This document shows, in pieces, positions 55,610 through 64,000 of a stretch of DNA of 64,000 nucleotides (the stretch's first letter is position 1; each line of letters opens with the position of its first letter). Source of the DNA: Pseudomonadota bacterium (GTDB lineage Bacteria; Pseudomonadota; Gammaproteobacteria; Burkholderiales; Nitrosomonadaceae); assembly GCA_018240285.1 (NCBI GenBank), contig JAFEGA010000005.1, positions 96,443-160,442 on the forward strand, written 5' to 3'. The translations under genes were made by a program, and so were the position numbers. The notes under the pieces are model-generated. The model saw only the letters and a list, made by a program, of their open reading frames with translations. It was not told the DNA's origin and ran no database searches.

Positions 55610-56992
55610 TCAAAAAGGCAGCATGAAATCCAGTGAAAATAGAATCTGGTCTTTGTTGCCCGCAAACGGTCTATAAGCAGCAGCACGGTAAGCATCCACT
55701 CTGTCGTAACGAATATTAGGGCGAATATTCAGTTTTTTTATAGAATCCCAGCGAAGCTTTAAAGTTTTGGCTGCCTTCCAGTTGATTCCGAAAGTTGCGG
55801 AATAGTAATCCGCAGGTGTAATCGTCACGCTGTTGATGTCGCCGGCATAACTTACCAGAGCACCATTTACCAGATTGGAGGCTGCAGCGATCCGGAAAGG
55901 TGATGGGTTACGGAAGCCATCCCTGTCGCGGAACCATTCTGCGCGAGCGCCGAGCGATACGTTTTCGGTCAAATCATAATACAAGTGTGTAACAACACCC
56001 ATCCACTGAACATCCTTCACTTCATTGGTGTATTTTAAATTGTTCAGAAGAATACCATTTGCAAACCCGTGTACATGATGTAAAACCAATAGGGTTTGGG
56101 GATTGATTTTGTGCTGCAGCACCGTATTGTACATGGCCCAAGACGTGCTGCTGTGCGAGGATGTTTCTCCATAAGTGCCGGTAAGATTCAGTGTAGTTGC
56201 CTGACTATCACTCGTCCATGTGATACCGCCAATTCCACTCCAATTGCCTAACTGTTTATTCCATCCACCATCCCATCCGCCGGTGGCGCTTCCGGTGACG
56301 GCGCTTCCGGAAACGGTCCAATTGTTATTAATAATATATGTACCTTGTATACCGGTATGAGTGAAAGGCTCGCCCGCATTGAAGGAATACGCGCGTGTGT
56401 AGAAAAAATTATCCGGTGCGGGAACCGTTTCAAAGCCGGTTGGTGAGTAAAAATGTCCGATTTTTAAATTAAGGCCGTTTTGACCAATAGGCACATGTAC
56501 TTCAAGAAAAGCTTGCGGCAATGCAATTCCATAAGTTTTGGTGGAAGCACAGCACAGGCCAAGATCCCAAGTATTTCTTTTGAGTGGCTCACCGGAATTA
56601 ACATCAAAGGTTGGCACACCGAAAGCTTGCGTATAAATAGCATCTGTGCCGAACATAAAATCAACTCGCCCACCAATATCCCATCGATTGGTTTCAGAGA
56701 TGACCGGACGTTTTATGAATAAATTAAATTGATTTAATTGGAAGCGGTTGGCCTGATCGGCAAAAGCGACGGGGCCATTGAATCCGCCGTTTTGGCTGGG
56801 GTTATAAGTGGCACCGCCATGAATCCAGCCACCAAGTTCTACTCGCTTGTCTTTAAAAAATTTTCTTAAATTTGTAGATTGGAAAGTATCTGAGCTGTCT
56901 GAGTTGCTAGCATAAAGGGCGCCGGAATGAATGATAGTAGAAAAAAGCAAACAGCTGGTTACGGTAAATAATAGCTTTGTTGAATATGTCAT
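55610..56992 (-). CDS. Outer-membrane beta-barrel porin (BBP2/OmpL-like)
   Basis: The frame reaches 57022, but the ATG at 56992 (MTYSTKLLFTVTSCLLFSTI) gives a normal signal peptide. The mature protein opens with RVELGGWIHGGATYNPSQNG and has alternating strands such as FNLFIKRPVISET, RWDIGGRVDFMFGTDA and PQAFLEVHVPIGQNGLNLKIGHF (in part), ending ILFSLDFMLPF with a terminal Phe. This matches the BBP2 group of putative porins. It converges on the lipoprotein gene; the substrate is unknown. Confidence 0.8.
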   Translation of the reverse strand: MTYSTKLLFTVTSCLLFSTIIHSGALYASNSDSSDTFQSTNLRKFFKDKRVELGGWIHGGATYNPSQNGGFNGPVAFADQANRFQLNQFNLFIKRPVISETNRWDIGGRVDFMFGTDAIYTQAFGVPTFDVNSGEPLKRNTWDLGLCCASTKTYGIALPQAFLEVHVPIGQNGLNLKIGHFYSPTGFETVPAPDNFFYTRAYSFNAGEPFTHTGIQGTYIINNNWTVSGSAVTGSATGGWDGGWNKQLGNWSGIGGITWTSDSQATTLNLTGTYGETSSHSSTSWAMYNTVLQHKINPQTLLVLHHVHGFANGILLNNLKYTNEVKDVQWMGVVTHLYYDLTENVSLGARAEWFRDRDGFRNPSPFRIAAASNLVNGALVSYAGDINSVTITPADYYSATFGINWKAAKTLKLRWDSIKKLNIRPNIRYDRVDAYRAAAYRPFAGNKDQILFSLDFMLPF

Positions 56993-57224
56993 CGGTGAGT
57001 GAGGATACGGATCGATTATCAAGTTTGAAAAATCACGTTAAGCTATAAAACAGACTCTAATCGGTAAGCGATAAAGACGATGTGGTACAGCTAAGAACTT
57101 TTAGTATGCAAAGTCCGCAATTATCTCACAAGATAATATCGGTATTTCTCGATTGAATCGAAATATGACTTACATTAACGCTCGCAAAGCAGGTATTTTC
57201 AGATCACCGGACTATTGAGCCCGC

Positions 57225-60200
57225 TCAATCAAACTGAATCGTGTAAAACAAATCGGCTGCGCTGTCTTCACCGGCCTGAGTGACGACGGTGATTTTGGGT
57301 GTCAGGTTGTAGGTCAATTTAGTGATACCCATGGTTGTGGCGGTCAGGCTGCGCTCGTAGCTTAAGTATGCGCGCGATGAAATGCGTTTGCCGATCACGC
57401 CGATTTGCCCGGTCAATGAACTGCCCACGCTTGCTTGTTTGAACGTGATCTCGTCGACACCGAGCGCCTGGGTTATTTTATCGGTAACACCGCTGCCGGA
57501 TTGACCGCCGAGTATCGACCCGGCGGCAGACAATAGTACCGAGGTATCCAATCCGCTGGCATCGGGCTTTCTGCCCAGCACGATCCAAGATAATTTTTCC
57601 GTATCGGGAACATCAGGCGTCGATACCAGTTTCACACGGGGATGGCGTACCGATCCGGCGATTTCGACACCGGCTTCAACCGCCAATCCTTCCCGCACTG
57701 CCAGCACATTCAGGTTAGGATCGTCGAGCGGACCTTGAAAGCTGACGATGCCGCGCTTGACCGTCAAGTTCTGGCCATACGCTTTGAAAGCTGCGTCTTG
57801 CGCGGCAATGGTACCGGTCAGTTTGAGTTGCTGGTTATTGTCATTGCGCATTTGCAGTTTCCCGGTTAGGCGGCCTTCCAAACCGGACGCGCGGATATAA
57901 AATTTCTCACCCAGATCAAGCGCCATATCCAGATGCAACGGCACTTTTCGCGAGCGCTGCGATGTGGGAGCGTTTACCAGAACGACATCGTCTGGCAGCT
58001 CCGGGCGGCCTTCCGGCGGTTGCATGATCAACCCGGCATCGGTGCGTAAATCGCCGGTGATACTGAGATGATCTTTCTCCCAGCGGGTTGCACCGGTTCC
58101 AGAGGCAACGATCCAGTAATCGGTCTTGCGCGCGAGCGGTAGCCGGTCGATGGTGAAATCGAGCTGACTCGGGTCGCCAGTCAATCCGGCCTTACCGGTG
58201 ATGGTCAATGAGCCGGAGGTATCTTTCAGCGCCAGATTGCCGAACAGACGGCTATCCGGCGGTGGCGCATGCAGACTGGTGAAGTGCAACCGGTCGATGT
58301 GCAAATCCGTTTGCTGAAAATGCGCATCCAGCGTGCCTTGCTGCAAGTGTATTCCTTGTTCTAGCAAAACCAGGCTCAAACCAGTGCCGGACAACTTGCC
58401 GCCGATATCGGGTTGCTGCAATGTACCCCGAATACCGGCCTCAATCCGCAGTTCGCCGTCGCTACGCAGGTTGCTGCCGAGCAGAGGGTTCAGCAATTTC
58501 AAGCTGGTAATGGCGGCGCGAATATTACCCTGCAGCGGAGATTCTTGAGAAATGCCCCAGCGTGATTGCGTATGCTGTAACGGCAGCGTCACAGCCGCTG
58601 TTGCAGTGCCAAGTAATTGGCTGGCAAATTCGAATTGCCCGGATAATTTTCCATGTGCGGCGGTTGCTTGCAGTTGCAGTTGCTGCAATCCCAGCGGTTG
58701 CGGCAAGTCACCGGGTAAATACCAATCGCCGCGCTCGCGCTGAATGTGCAATTCACCGGTCAGATGCGCGGCGGAATCGAAATGCCAGCGGCCGCCCAAT
58801 TGCAATGGATTATCCTTCATCCGTTCCGGTGTTCCGGGAAGCACAGCGATGCCGGAAAAATCGCCACGAGTGTTCCAGCTTTGCGGTGTCCAGTGCAATT
58901 GTTCGACACGAATCGATCCGCTGGAAACCGATATGCCCATTTGCTCCAATGACACTGAAGCGGCACTGGCGGCTAACGGTGCTGGCGCCAGCAGATGTAC
59001 CGGCATGTCACCGGTGGTGGACAATTCGGTCAACTGACCTTGCCAGCGCAGCGGTTGCCCGGATTTCACGCGGTTCAATCCACCATTTGCCGCCAGACGG
59101 AAGGCGACCTCCCGGTTGAGATCGGCTTTAACCAACAAATGATGGTGGCCGGTTTTGCCGTCGAGGACGGCGGTGAATTGTTTAATTGTTGCTTGTTCAT
59201 GTGCCTGAACAGTATCGGCTGCAATATTCAGTGCAACGGCGTCTTTGTGCCACTGCGCGCTGGCCGAAACACCGGAAAGCTGTTGCTTGCCCGGCAAACT
59301 CAGTTGCCTGCTGGTGAGTTTCCAATCCAGTTGAGGCACATCACTGCTGCCGCGAAAAGTGAGTTGAGTTTGCAGATCGCCTGACAGCCCCAATCCCAGC
59401 TGCGCCAATGCCGGTGCATTCACCGTCAGTTGCACATCGTGCTGCGAACCCTCCATACGGCCGTGCGCGAGCAACCGGTTCGATCCCGCCAGCAATTCGG
59501 CTTTGCCACTGAGGTGTTCTAGTCCGGCAAAAGCAATTTCGCCCGAGCCGCTGACCGGAGATTTCGCCAACCGGCTTTTCTCGATGGCATATTTCAGCGT
59601 ACCGGTCACTTCCGGAGTTAGATGACCGGATAATTGCAAGGTGGCGTTCAGATCGGAGTCGACCGTTTGAATGAAGTCGGCGCTGTTGAAACGAATCAGT
59701 TGCCCCGACAACTCAAACGATTGCTCTTCGGTCAACCGCAATCGGCCTTGACCGGTCAAGCGCGATTGGTTGCGCTGCAAATTGAATTGCGCAAGCTCGA
59801 CTTGATCGCCGCTACGCGTAATGTCAGCAGTCAAACGCAACGAACGGTCGCGCAGATCGATACGGGCGGATTGCGTTTGCGTAGTGCCGGAGAATTCGAC
59901 TTTGCCGGAGACTACAGCGGTTTGCAGGCGGCTGTCGATCTGCCGTGGATCGAGTTTTTCGACTGCCAAGTTCGCGGTGAAAACATGCTGACTTCTGTCC
60001 CAAGCCAATTCACCGCGCACGGTGCCATTTTTACCCAGTTGCGTATGAAAATCCGGCAACACCAGCGATTCCGGTGTGATCGAGACATGTGTACGAATGG
60101 CGGAGACCGGAACACCGTTTCGATCGAGCGGCGCGGCGGCGTGATTTTCAATGCTGATGCTGCCTGCCAATTGTTCGGCTTCGTTTTGCGCCAACTGCGC

Positions 60201-61064
60201 TGACAATGACAGCTTGGCTTGCGGTGCCGCAGCCAAGAAATCAGCCGGATTCCACTGCGCTACGGTTACATTCAAGTGTGTGACTGGATTTGCGGCAAAC
60301 GGCTGTAACTGTGCTTGCAGCTCCATGCGGGGTGCGGGCGGCTTGCTGGCGGCTTGAATCGTGAGTTGTTGCAAATTACCGGTAACAGCCGCTTCGATGT
60401 CTCCCCATGAACCGGCAGCAGTTAGCGTAGCTTGAGCGGACAATGCAAAAGGCGCGCTACCGGCGAGCTCCATGTGCGACCGGATAGCCGACCAAGGCGT
60501 CGTAAAATCCAACTGCGTGAGCCGGTGGTGCTGGCCATCGCTGTCCAACGTCAGCGTGAGAGCGGATATCAGGGGGACGGCATTTTCCTGTGCCGCCGGA
60601 TTGAGATAAATCGAATCGACAATCAGGGTTGCAATCGTCAACCCGACGGGCAATTGCAAGCTTTCCGGCGGCGAAGGCGAGGAAGATCCGGTTTCAACCG
60701 ATTGCTGCTCAATGTGGATTGCCGCCAGCGCCAGCTGGTTAATGCTGATCCGCCGATTCAACAACTGCGCTGGATTCCAATCGAGGTGAAGATCGTGCAG
60801 CGTCAGCGCTAGTTCCGCACTTTTGAAATGGATGTTTTCAATATGCAGGTCTTGCAGCGTGCCGTGCACGCCGGTCAATTGAATCGTATCGCCGTTCCAG
60901 CGATTCACAGTGGCGGCAATCCAGTGCAAACCGGATGGGCTGTGCAGTAACCAATAAAAAACGATCACCGCAAATGCGAATGAAAGCAGCAGAGCGCCGG
61001 TCAACGTGCGAGATTGCCGCGCGTGTTTGCTAGGGGGGGAGTTTCCGGCTTGTTGATCGCTCAT
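57225..61064 (-). CDS. tamB: TamB, translocation and assembly module inner-membrane subunit
   Basis: The frame runs up to 61262, but the ATG at 61064 (MSDQQAGNSPPSKHARQ) precedes the signal anchor LTGALLLSFAFAVIVFYWLL, and codons before it lie inside tamA. The 1279-aa protein is a long periplasmic beta-rich AsmA-like groove (LTGKLQMRND, LHGTLQDLHIENI repeats) ending in the DUF490 domain (FTIQFD end). TamB bridges the periplasm and with TamA inserts outer-membrane proteins or moves phospholipids. It begins 16 bp after tamA. Confidence 0.93.
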   Translation of the reverse strand: MSDQQAGNSPPSKHARQSRTLTGALLLSFAFAVIVFYWLLHSPSGLHWIAATVNRWNGDTIQLTGVHGTLQDLHIENIHFKSAELALTLHDLHLDWNPAQLLNRRISINQLALAAIHIEQQSVETGSSSPSPPESLQLPVGLTIATLIVDSIYLNPAAQENAVPLISALTLTLDSDGQHHRLTQLDFTTPWSAIRSHMELAGSAPFALSAQATLTAAGSWGDIEAAVTGNLQQLTIQAASKPPAPRMELQAQLQPFAANPVTHLNVTVAQWNPADFLAAAPQAKLSLSAQLAQNEAEQLAGSISIENHAAAPLDRNGVPVSAIRTHVSITPESLVLPDFHTQLGKNGTVRGELAWDRSQHVFTANLAVEKLDPRQIDSRLQTAVVSGKVEFSGTTQTQSARIDLRDRSLRLTADITRSGDQVELAQFNLQRNQSRLTGQGRLRLTEEQSFELSGQLIRFNSADFIQTVDSDLNATLQLSGHLTPEVTGTLKYAIEKSRLAKSPVSGSGEIAFAGLEHLSGKAELLAGSNRLLAHGRMEGSQHDVQLTVNAPALAQLGLGLSGDLQTQLTFRGSSDVPQLDWKLTSRQLSLPGKQQLSGVSASAQWHKDAVALNIAADTVQAHEQATIKQFTAVLDGKTGHHHLLVKADLNREVAFRLAANGGLNRVKSGQPLRWQGQLTELSTTGDMPVHLLAPAPLAASAASVSLEQMGISVSSGSIRVEQLHWTPQSWNTRGDFSGIAVLPGTPERMKDNPLQLGGRWHFDSAAHLTGELHIQRERGDWYLPGDLPQPLGLQQLQLQATAAHGKLSGQFEFASQLLGTATAAVTLPLQHTQSRWGISQESPLQGNIRAAITSLKLLNPLLGSNLRSDGELRIEAGIRGTLQQPDIGGKLSGTGLSLVLLEQGIHLQQGTLDAHFQQTDLHIDRLHFTSLHAPPPDSRLFGNLALKDTSGSLTITGKAGLTGDPSQLDFTIDRLPLARKTDYWIVASGTGATRWEKDHLSITGDLRTDAGLIMQPPEGRPELPDDVVLVNAPTSQRSRKVPLHLDMALDLGEKFYIRASGLEGRLTGKLQMRNDNNQQLKLTGTIAAQDAAFKAYGQNLTVKRGIVSFQGPLDDPNLNVLAVREGLAVEAGVEIAGSVRHPRVKLVSTPDVPDTEKLSWIVLGRKPDASGLDTSVLLSAAGSILGGQSGSGVTDKITQALGVDEITFKQASVGSSLTGQIGVIGKRISSRAYLSYERSLTATTMGITKLTYNLTPKITVVTQAGEDSAADLFYTIQFD

Positions 61065-61080
61065 GATGGTTTTTATCTTA

Positions 61081-62907
61081 TCAAAACGCCACAGCCATTG
61101 AAAAATGCACACGCAAGTTGCCGGTTTCGTGGCCACGCGCCAGATCGAGTGCCAGCGGGCCTGCCGGGCTGCGCCAGCGTATCCCCGCGCCATAACCGAG
61201 AAACATCCGCATGTCTTGCCAGCGGTCGGCCGCGCTGCCGATATCGGCAAACGCAGCCGCACCCCATTGCTGCGTCAGCCAATGCGTATACTCGGCGGTG
61301 CCGGTCGCCATCACCCGTCCGCCCACCACGGCGCTGCCTTCGTGCACGCCGATGCTTTTGAAATCGTAACCGCGCAGCGATTGAATACCACCGGCGCGAA
61401 ACAGATATTCTTGCGGAATGCCGAAGCGCGACGATGCCAATGTATAGCCAACCTCAGCCCGCAGGAAAAAAACATCGCGCGATCCCACCGGCCACCAGCT
61501 CTGATGGCTGGCATAAGTGCGGATAAAATCCCGATCCGATAGCAATTGCTGGATGCCTCCACCAACGCGCACTTCGGTGATGTCGCCGCGCCGGACATTG
61601 ACGGGATCGTCGACGACTAGCCGCCGCCAGCGCCAATCCAGTACCAGCGCTTGGTTGATCTGATCGTTCGCGCCATCGGGTTTTTTATGCTCGCGCTGCC
61701 AATTTAAACCGAACTGTATGACCGTTTCCGGCGTCCGGTAATTGCGTGTCAGACCGGCTTTCTGCACATCGGTTTTCAAGCCTGCAATATCCGTCATCTG
61801 CAAGCTGGCGCTGAGCGAATGATTGATATTGTTTTGATCGGGCAGGGTATCGATCCCGGCCAGAAACGTTTGCCGCTTTTGCTCCAGCCGCAGCAAACTG
61901 GTGAGATTCCAGGCGCGGTCGAGAAAATTATAGTTGCGGTAATTGATTTCACCGCGCGCGCCATTGTTCGAACTATACCCGGCGCCGAAGGCAAAGCGCT
62001 GCGCTTGCGCTTCCGTCACCGCCACCTGAACCGGTGCTGCAAGGTGCTGCGCGGTATCCTGCACGATGCTGACCGTCACCGTACTGAACTGCGCTGCTTT
62101 CTGTAATGCGATTTGATATTGATGCAGCAAATCACGCCGGTATACATCGCCCGCCTTGAACGGCGCGAGCCGTGTGACCAGCGGAGTTTCGTAGCGTTGC
62201 AGACCGATGACTTGAATGCTGCCGAAATAAAACACCGGCCCGGAATCGATGGTGACTACCAGATCCGCGCGCGCTTCGCCCGGATCGACTTTGGCTTGGC
62301 TGCCGGTGATCGTTGCGGCGGCGAATGCATGCTCTGTGAGATTGCCGATCAGCATCGATTTTGCCTGCTCCCAATCGGCGGAACGGAAGGGCTGTCCAAC
62401 TGCAAGTGACCATGCAGCGCGCGATTGCTCGATGCGTTTACGGTGTTCTTCATCGCCATTGGCGATGCCGCCGGTAAATTCAATATTCACCGAGCCGACA
62501 AGCGTCAATTCGCCGGGCTGAACTGCGATTCCGGCAGCTCCAGTCTGAGTTTGTGTGTGCTGAGTGACTGTGATCACTGGATTAAAGTAACCCTCGGTCG
62601 CCAGAATGTCATGAATTTCCTTTTGCGTCCGATGCAAAAAAAACAACTCATCGTAGTCGCTGGCAAATGGCTCCGCTGGTAACTGGATATATTTTTCCAG
62701 TATTTCCTTGACCGGATCCGGTGCCGACAATGTGACGATAGGCTGAGCGCCGGCTAATTGCGATATATCCAGCGCCGCTGTGATAGATGGAAAGATACCG
62801 GCTGCAACCAGCAGCGCGATCATGCAAATCCGGATATGACGAAAAATTGTGAGCAATTGAGAATTAAGGCAGAGTGCTTTTCGCCGGCGAAGAAAGCTTG
62901 TTGCCAT
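61081..62907 (-). CDS. tamA: TamA, Omp85-family outer-membrane assembly protein
   Basis: The 608-aa protein starts with a basic, signal-anchor-like N-terminus (about residues 20-45, ALLVAAGIFPSITAAL). POTRA repeats follow (PVKEILEKYIQLPAEPFASD; GEARADLVVTIDSGPVFYFG), then an Omp85 barrel (FAFGAGYSSNNGARG, AGGIQSLRGYDFKSIG with the RGY motif of lid loop L6) and a C-terminal strand ending HFSMAVAF. It lies directly before tamB. Confidence 0.93.
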   Translation of the reverse strand: MATSFLRRRKALCLNSQLLTIFRHIRICMIALLVAAGIFPSITAALDISQLAGAQPIVTLSAPDPVKEILEKYIQLPAEPFASDYDELFFLHRTQKEIHDILATEGYFNPVITVTQHTQTQTGAAGIAVQPGELTLVGSVNIEFTGGIANGDEEHRKRIEQSRAAWSLAVGQPFRSADWEQAKSMLIGNLTEHAFAAATITGSQAKVDPGEARADLVVTIDSGPVFYFGSIQVIGLQRYETPLVTRLAPFKAGDVYRRDLLHQYQIALQKAAQFSTVTVSIVQDTAQHLAAPVQVAVTEAQAQRFAFGAGYSSNNGARGEINYRNYNFLDRAWNLTSLLRLEQKRQTFLAGIDTLPDQNNINHSLSASLQMTDIAGLKTDVQKAGLTRNYRTPETVIQFGLNWQREHKKPDGANDQINQALVLDWRWRRLVVDDPVNVRRGDITEVRVGGGIQQLLSDRDFIRTYASHQSWWPVGSRDVFFLRAEVGYTLASSRFGIPQEYLFRAGGIQSLRGYDFKSIGVHEGSAVVGGRVMATGTAEYTHWLTQQWGAAAFADIGSAADRWQDMRMFLGYGAGIRWRSPAGPLALDLARGHETGNLRVHFSMAVAF

Positions 62908-63566
62908 TGTTCATATTAAACGTATTGAGGCTAGGAGCCGGAGAAGGGTTCCTTGCAACCGCCGTAAATAGCCAAAACTGACAAAACGGCGCGCATCGAA
63001 TCGAACCCCCGGGATATTGTACTTAACGCATGGCTTAATATGGTCTTGCGTGAAACTCAATGAATTTTTTCCCGCAAACGTGGTACCCATGCTTACCTGA
63101 TTGACTCAGATCAGAAAAGAAAATCTAGACTGCAATGTACTTTAGTGGAGCATAGTATGAGATCGCTGCATAACTATGTTTTTAGGGTTTAGTTATCCAA
63201 AAAACCAGTTTTGCAGGGGGCTCAGCATGTAGTTATACAAAGGGTCTTAGGATATGTGAATTCTCCCTCGGTTAACTAGAATGCATATGCAGATAAGGAA
63301 TTGTAGAGACCAATTAACTGGACTGTCCGGTTTTACTTGGCCAGATCAGACTTCGATAAAATACCACTCAGTACAGCTAAAAAGCCCAGATTTAACACTA
63401 GAGGGGTTTTACCCGCCAATCTTGTTGTATGCTAATTCTATATAAGGCTTGATTTCTTCAAACGCACTATCCGAGCAGATAGTAAATTAGCTTCTAACTA
63501 CAATTAAATTGCAATATATTACGCCAAACCGTTATTTTTCATAATAAACCACTAAATTTAACCTCA
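62908..63566. other. Long intergenic region between yicC and tamA
   Basis: About 660 AT-rich bases without a frame of protein-like quality. A short CGAATCGAACCCCCGGG at about 63000 resembles a tRNA T-arm but the rest of a tRNA is missing. Old mobile-element debris is possible; nothing can be named. Confidence 0.4.
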
Positions 63567-64000
63567 TCACTCAATATTCTGCACCTGCTCGCGCATTTGC
63601 TCGATGATTACCTTCAGTTCCATCGAAATCCGTGTAATTTCCAGGTCGACGGATTTTGAGCCGATGGTGTTGGCTTCGCGGTGCAGTTCCTGCATCATGA
63701 AGTCGAGCCGTTTGCCAGCGGCGCCGCCTTTGTTGATGATGCGCTCGACTTCGTCGAGATGGGCTTGCAGGCGCGACAGTTCTTCATCGACATCGATTTT
63801 GCCGGCGAACAGAGTGATTTCCTGGTGAATGCGTTCGTCTTCATTGCTGCCGAGAACTTCTTCCAGGCGGGTGCGCAGTTTTTCCTCAAACGCGGCGATC
63901 AGCGCCGGGATGCGCGGCGAGGCGGTTTGTAACAATTGGCGCATTTGTTCGATGCGTTCGAGCAAAACGCCTTTGAGCTTGTTGCCTTCGCGTATGCGCG
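63567..64000 (-). CDS. YicC-family protein, C-terminal part
   Basis: The gene enters from the right edge; 144 codons are visible, ending at 63567. The strings EGNKLKGVLLERIEQM, DVDEELSRLQAHLDEVERII, GAAGKRLDFMMQELHREANT and KSVDLEITRISMELK are the typical C-terminal half (DUF1732) of YicC, an endoribonuclease-type stress protein in bacteria. The frame is open to the window edge. Confidence 0.92.
   Translation of the reverse strand, partial: RIREGNKLKGVLLERIEQMRQLLQTASPRIPALIAAFEEKLRTRLEEVLGSNEDERIHQEITLFAGKIDVDEELSRLQAHLDEVERIINKGGAAGKRLDFMMQELHREANTIGSKSVDLEITRISMELKVIIEQMREQVQNIE

Noticed and set aside
62985..63020. Possible tRNA near CGAATCGAACCCCCGGG
   Set aside because: Only a T-arm-like string is present; no acceptor, D or anticodon arms can be folded around it on either strand.

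Overview
The window looks like a chromosome segment of a betaproteobacterium, most likely an ammonia oxidiser of the Nitrosomonas type (family Nitrosomonadaceae). This is an inference from gene content and order: rplU-rpmA-obg-proB beside ispB and pilS-pilR, tig-clpP-clpX-lon, a PEP-CTERM protein, and a bicarbonate uptake pair SbtA/SbtB as expected of an autotroph. No search could be run. Base composition is moderate, with AT-richer accessory stretches, above all about 39.8-45.5 kb.

Layout. 0-4.8 kb: end of an ABC exporter, two unknown small proteins, a Kef/YbaL antiporter and a large membrane protein with a glycine zipper. 5.0-7.9 kb: a KAP-type P-loop NTPase split by a one-base frameshift and, overlapping it, a zinc nucleoside deaminase. 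8.2-11.0 kb: a compact operon of an ATP-grasp ligase, a GNAT acetyltransferase, a DapF-like racemase/epimerase and a small membrane protein. 11.4-16.7 kb: a PEP-CTERM protein, SelD-MnmH (selenouridine tRNA modification) and a transglutaminase-like protein. 16.7-18.7 kb: a CDP-alcohol phosphatidyltransferase and a CarS-like CDP-lipid synthase, divergent from an endonuclease/exonuclease/phosphatase-fold protein. 18.9-28.2 kb: protein quality control (Lon, ClpX, ClpP, trigger factor, GroEL/ES with a CIRCE operator), tRNA-Leu and a short-chain dehydrogenase without its usual catalytic residues. 28.7-34.8 kb: a FixL/FixJ-like pair divergent from sbtA-sbtB and followed by an alginate-export-type porin; the same box lies before both transcription units. 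34.8-39.7 kb: an alcohol dehydrogenase, a half-size GDT1 protein, a PhoPQ-like operon with PepSY and His-rich proteins, and a caspase-like remnant.

39.9-45.5 kb is the most unusual region: a regulator, a tandem palindromic operator, four RebB-like (R-body, 'killing trait') genes, four uncharacterised small genes including one membrane protein, then a secreted EndoU-type nuclease and a probable immunity partner. Together these suggest a toxin system built around R-body-like proteins.

45.5-64 kb returns to conserved genes: a DUF1624 acyltransferase, ProB, Obg, L27, L21, IspB, PilS/PilR, a lipoprotein with a 44-codon leader ORF, a beta-barrel porin, TamB/TamA and the start-side-truncated end of a YicC gene. 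Two families of short non-coding inverted-repeat elements (three and two copies) with YTAR-type flanks are scattered through intergenic spaces and look like MITEs moved by an IS5-type transposase.
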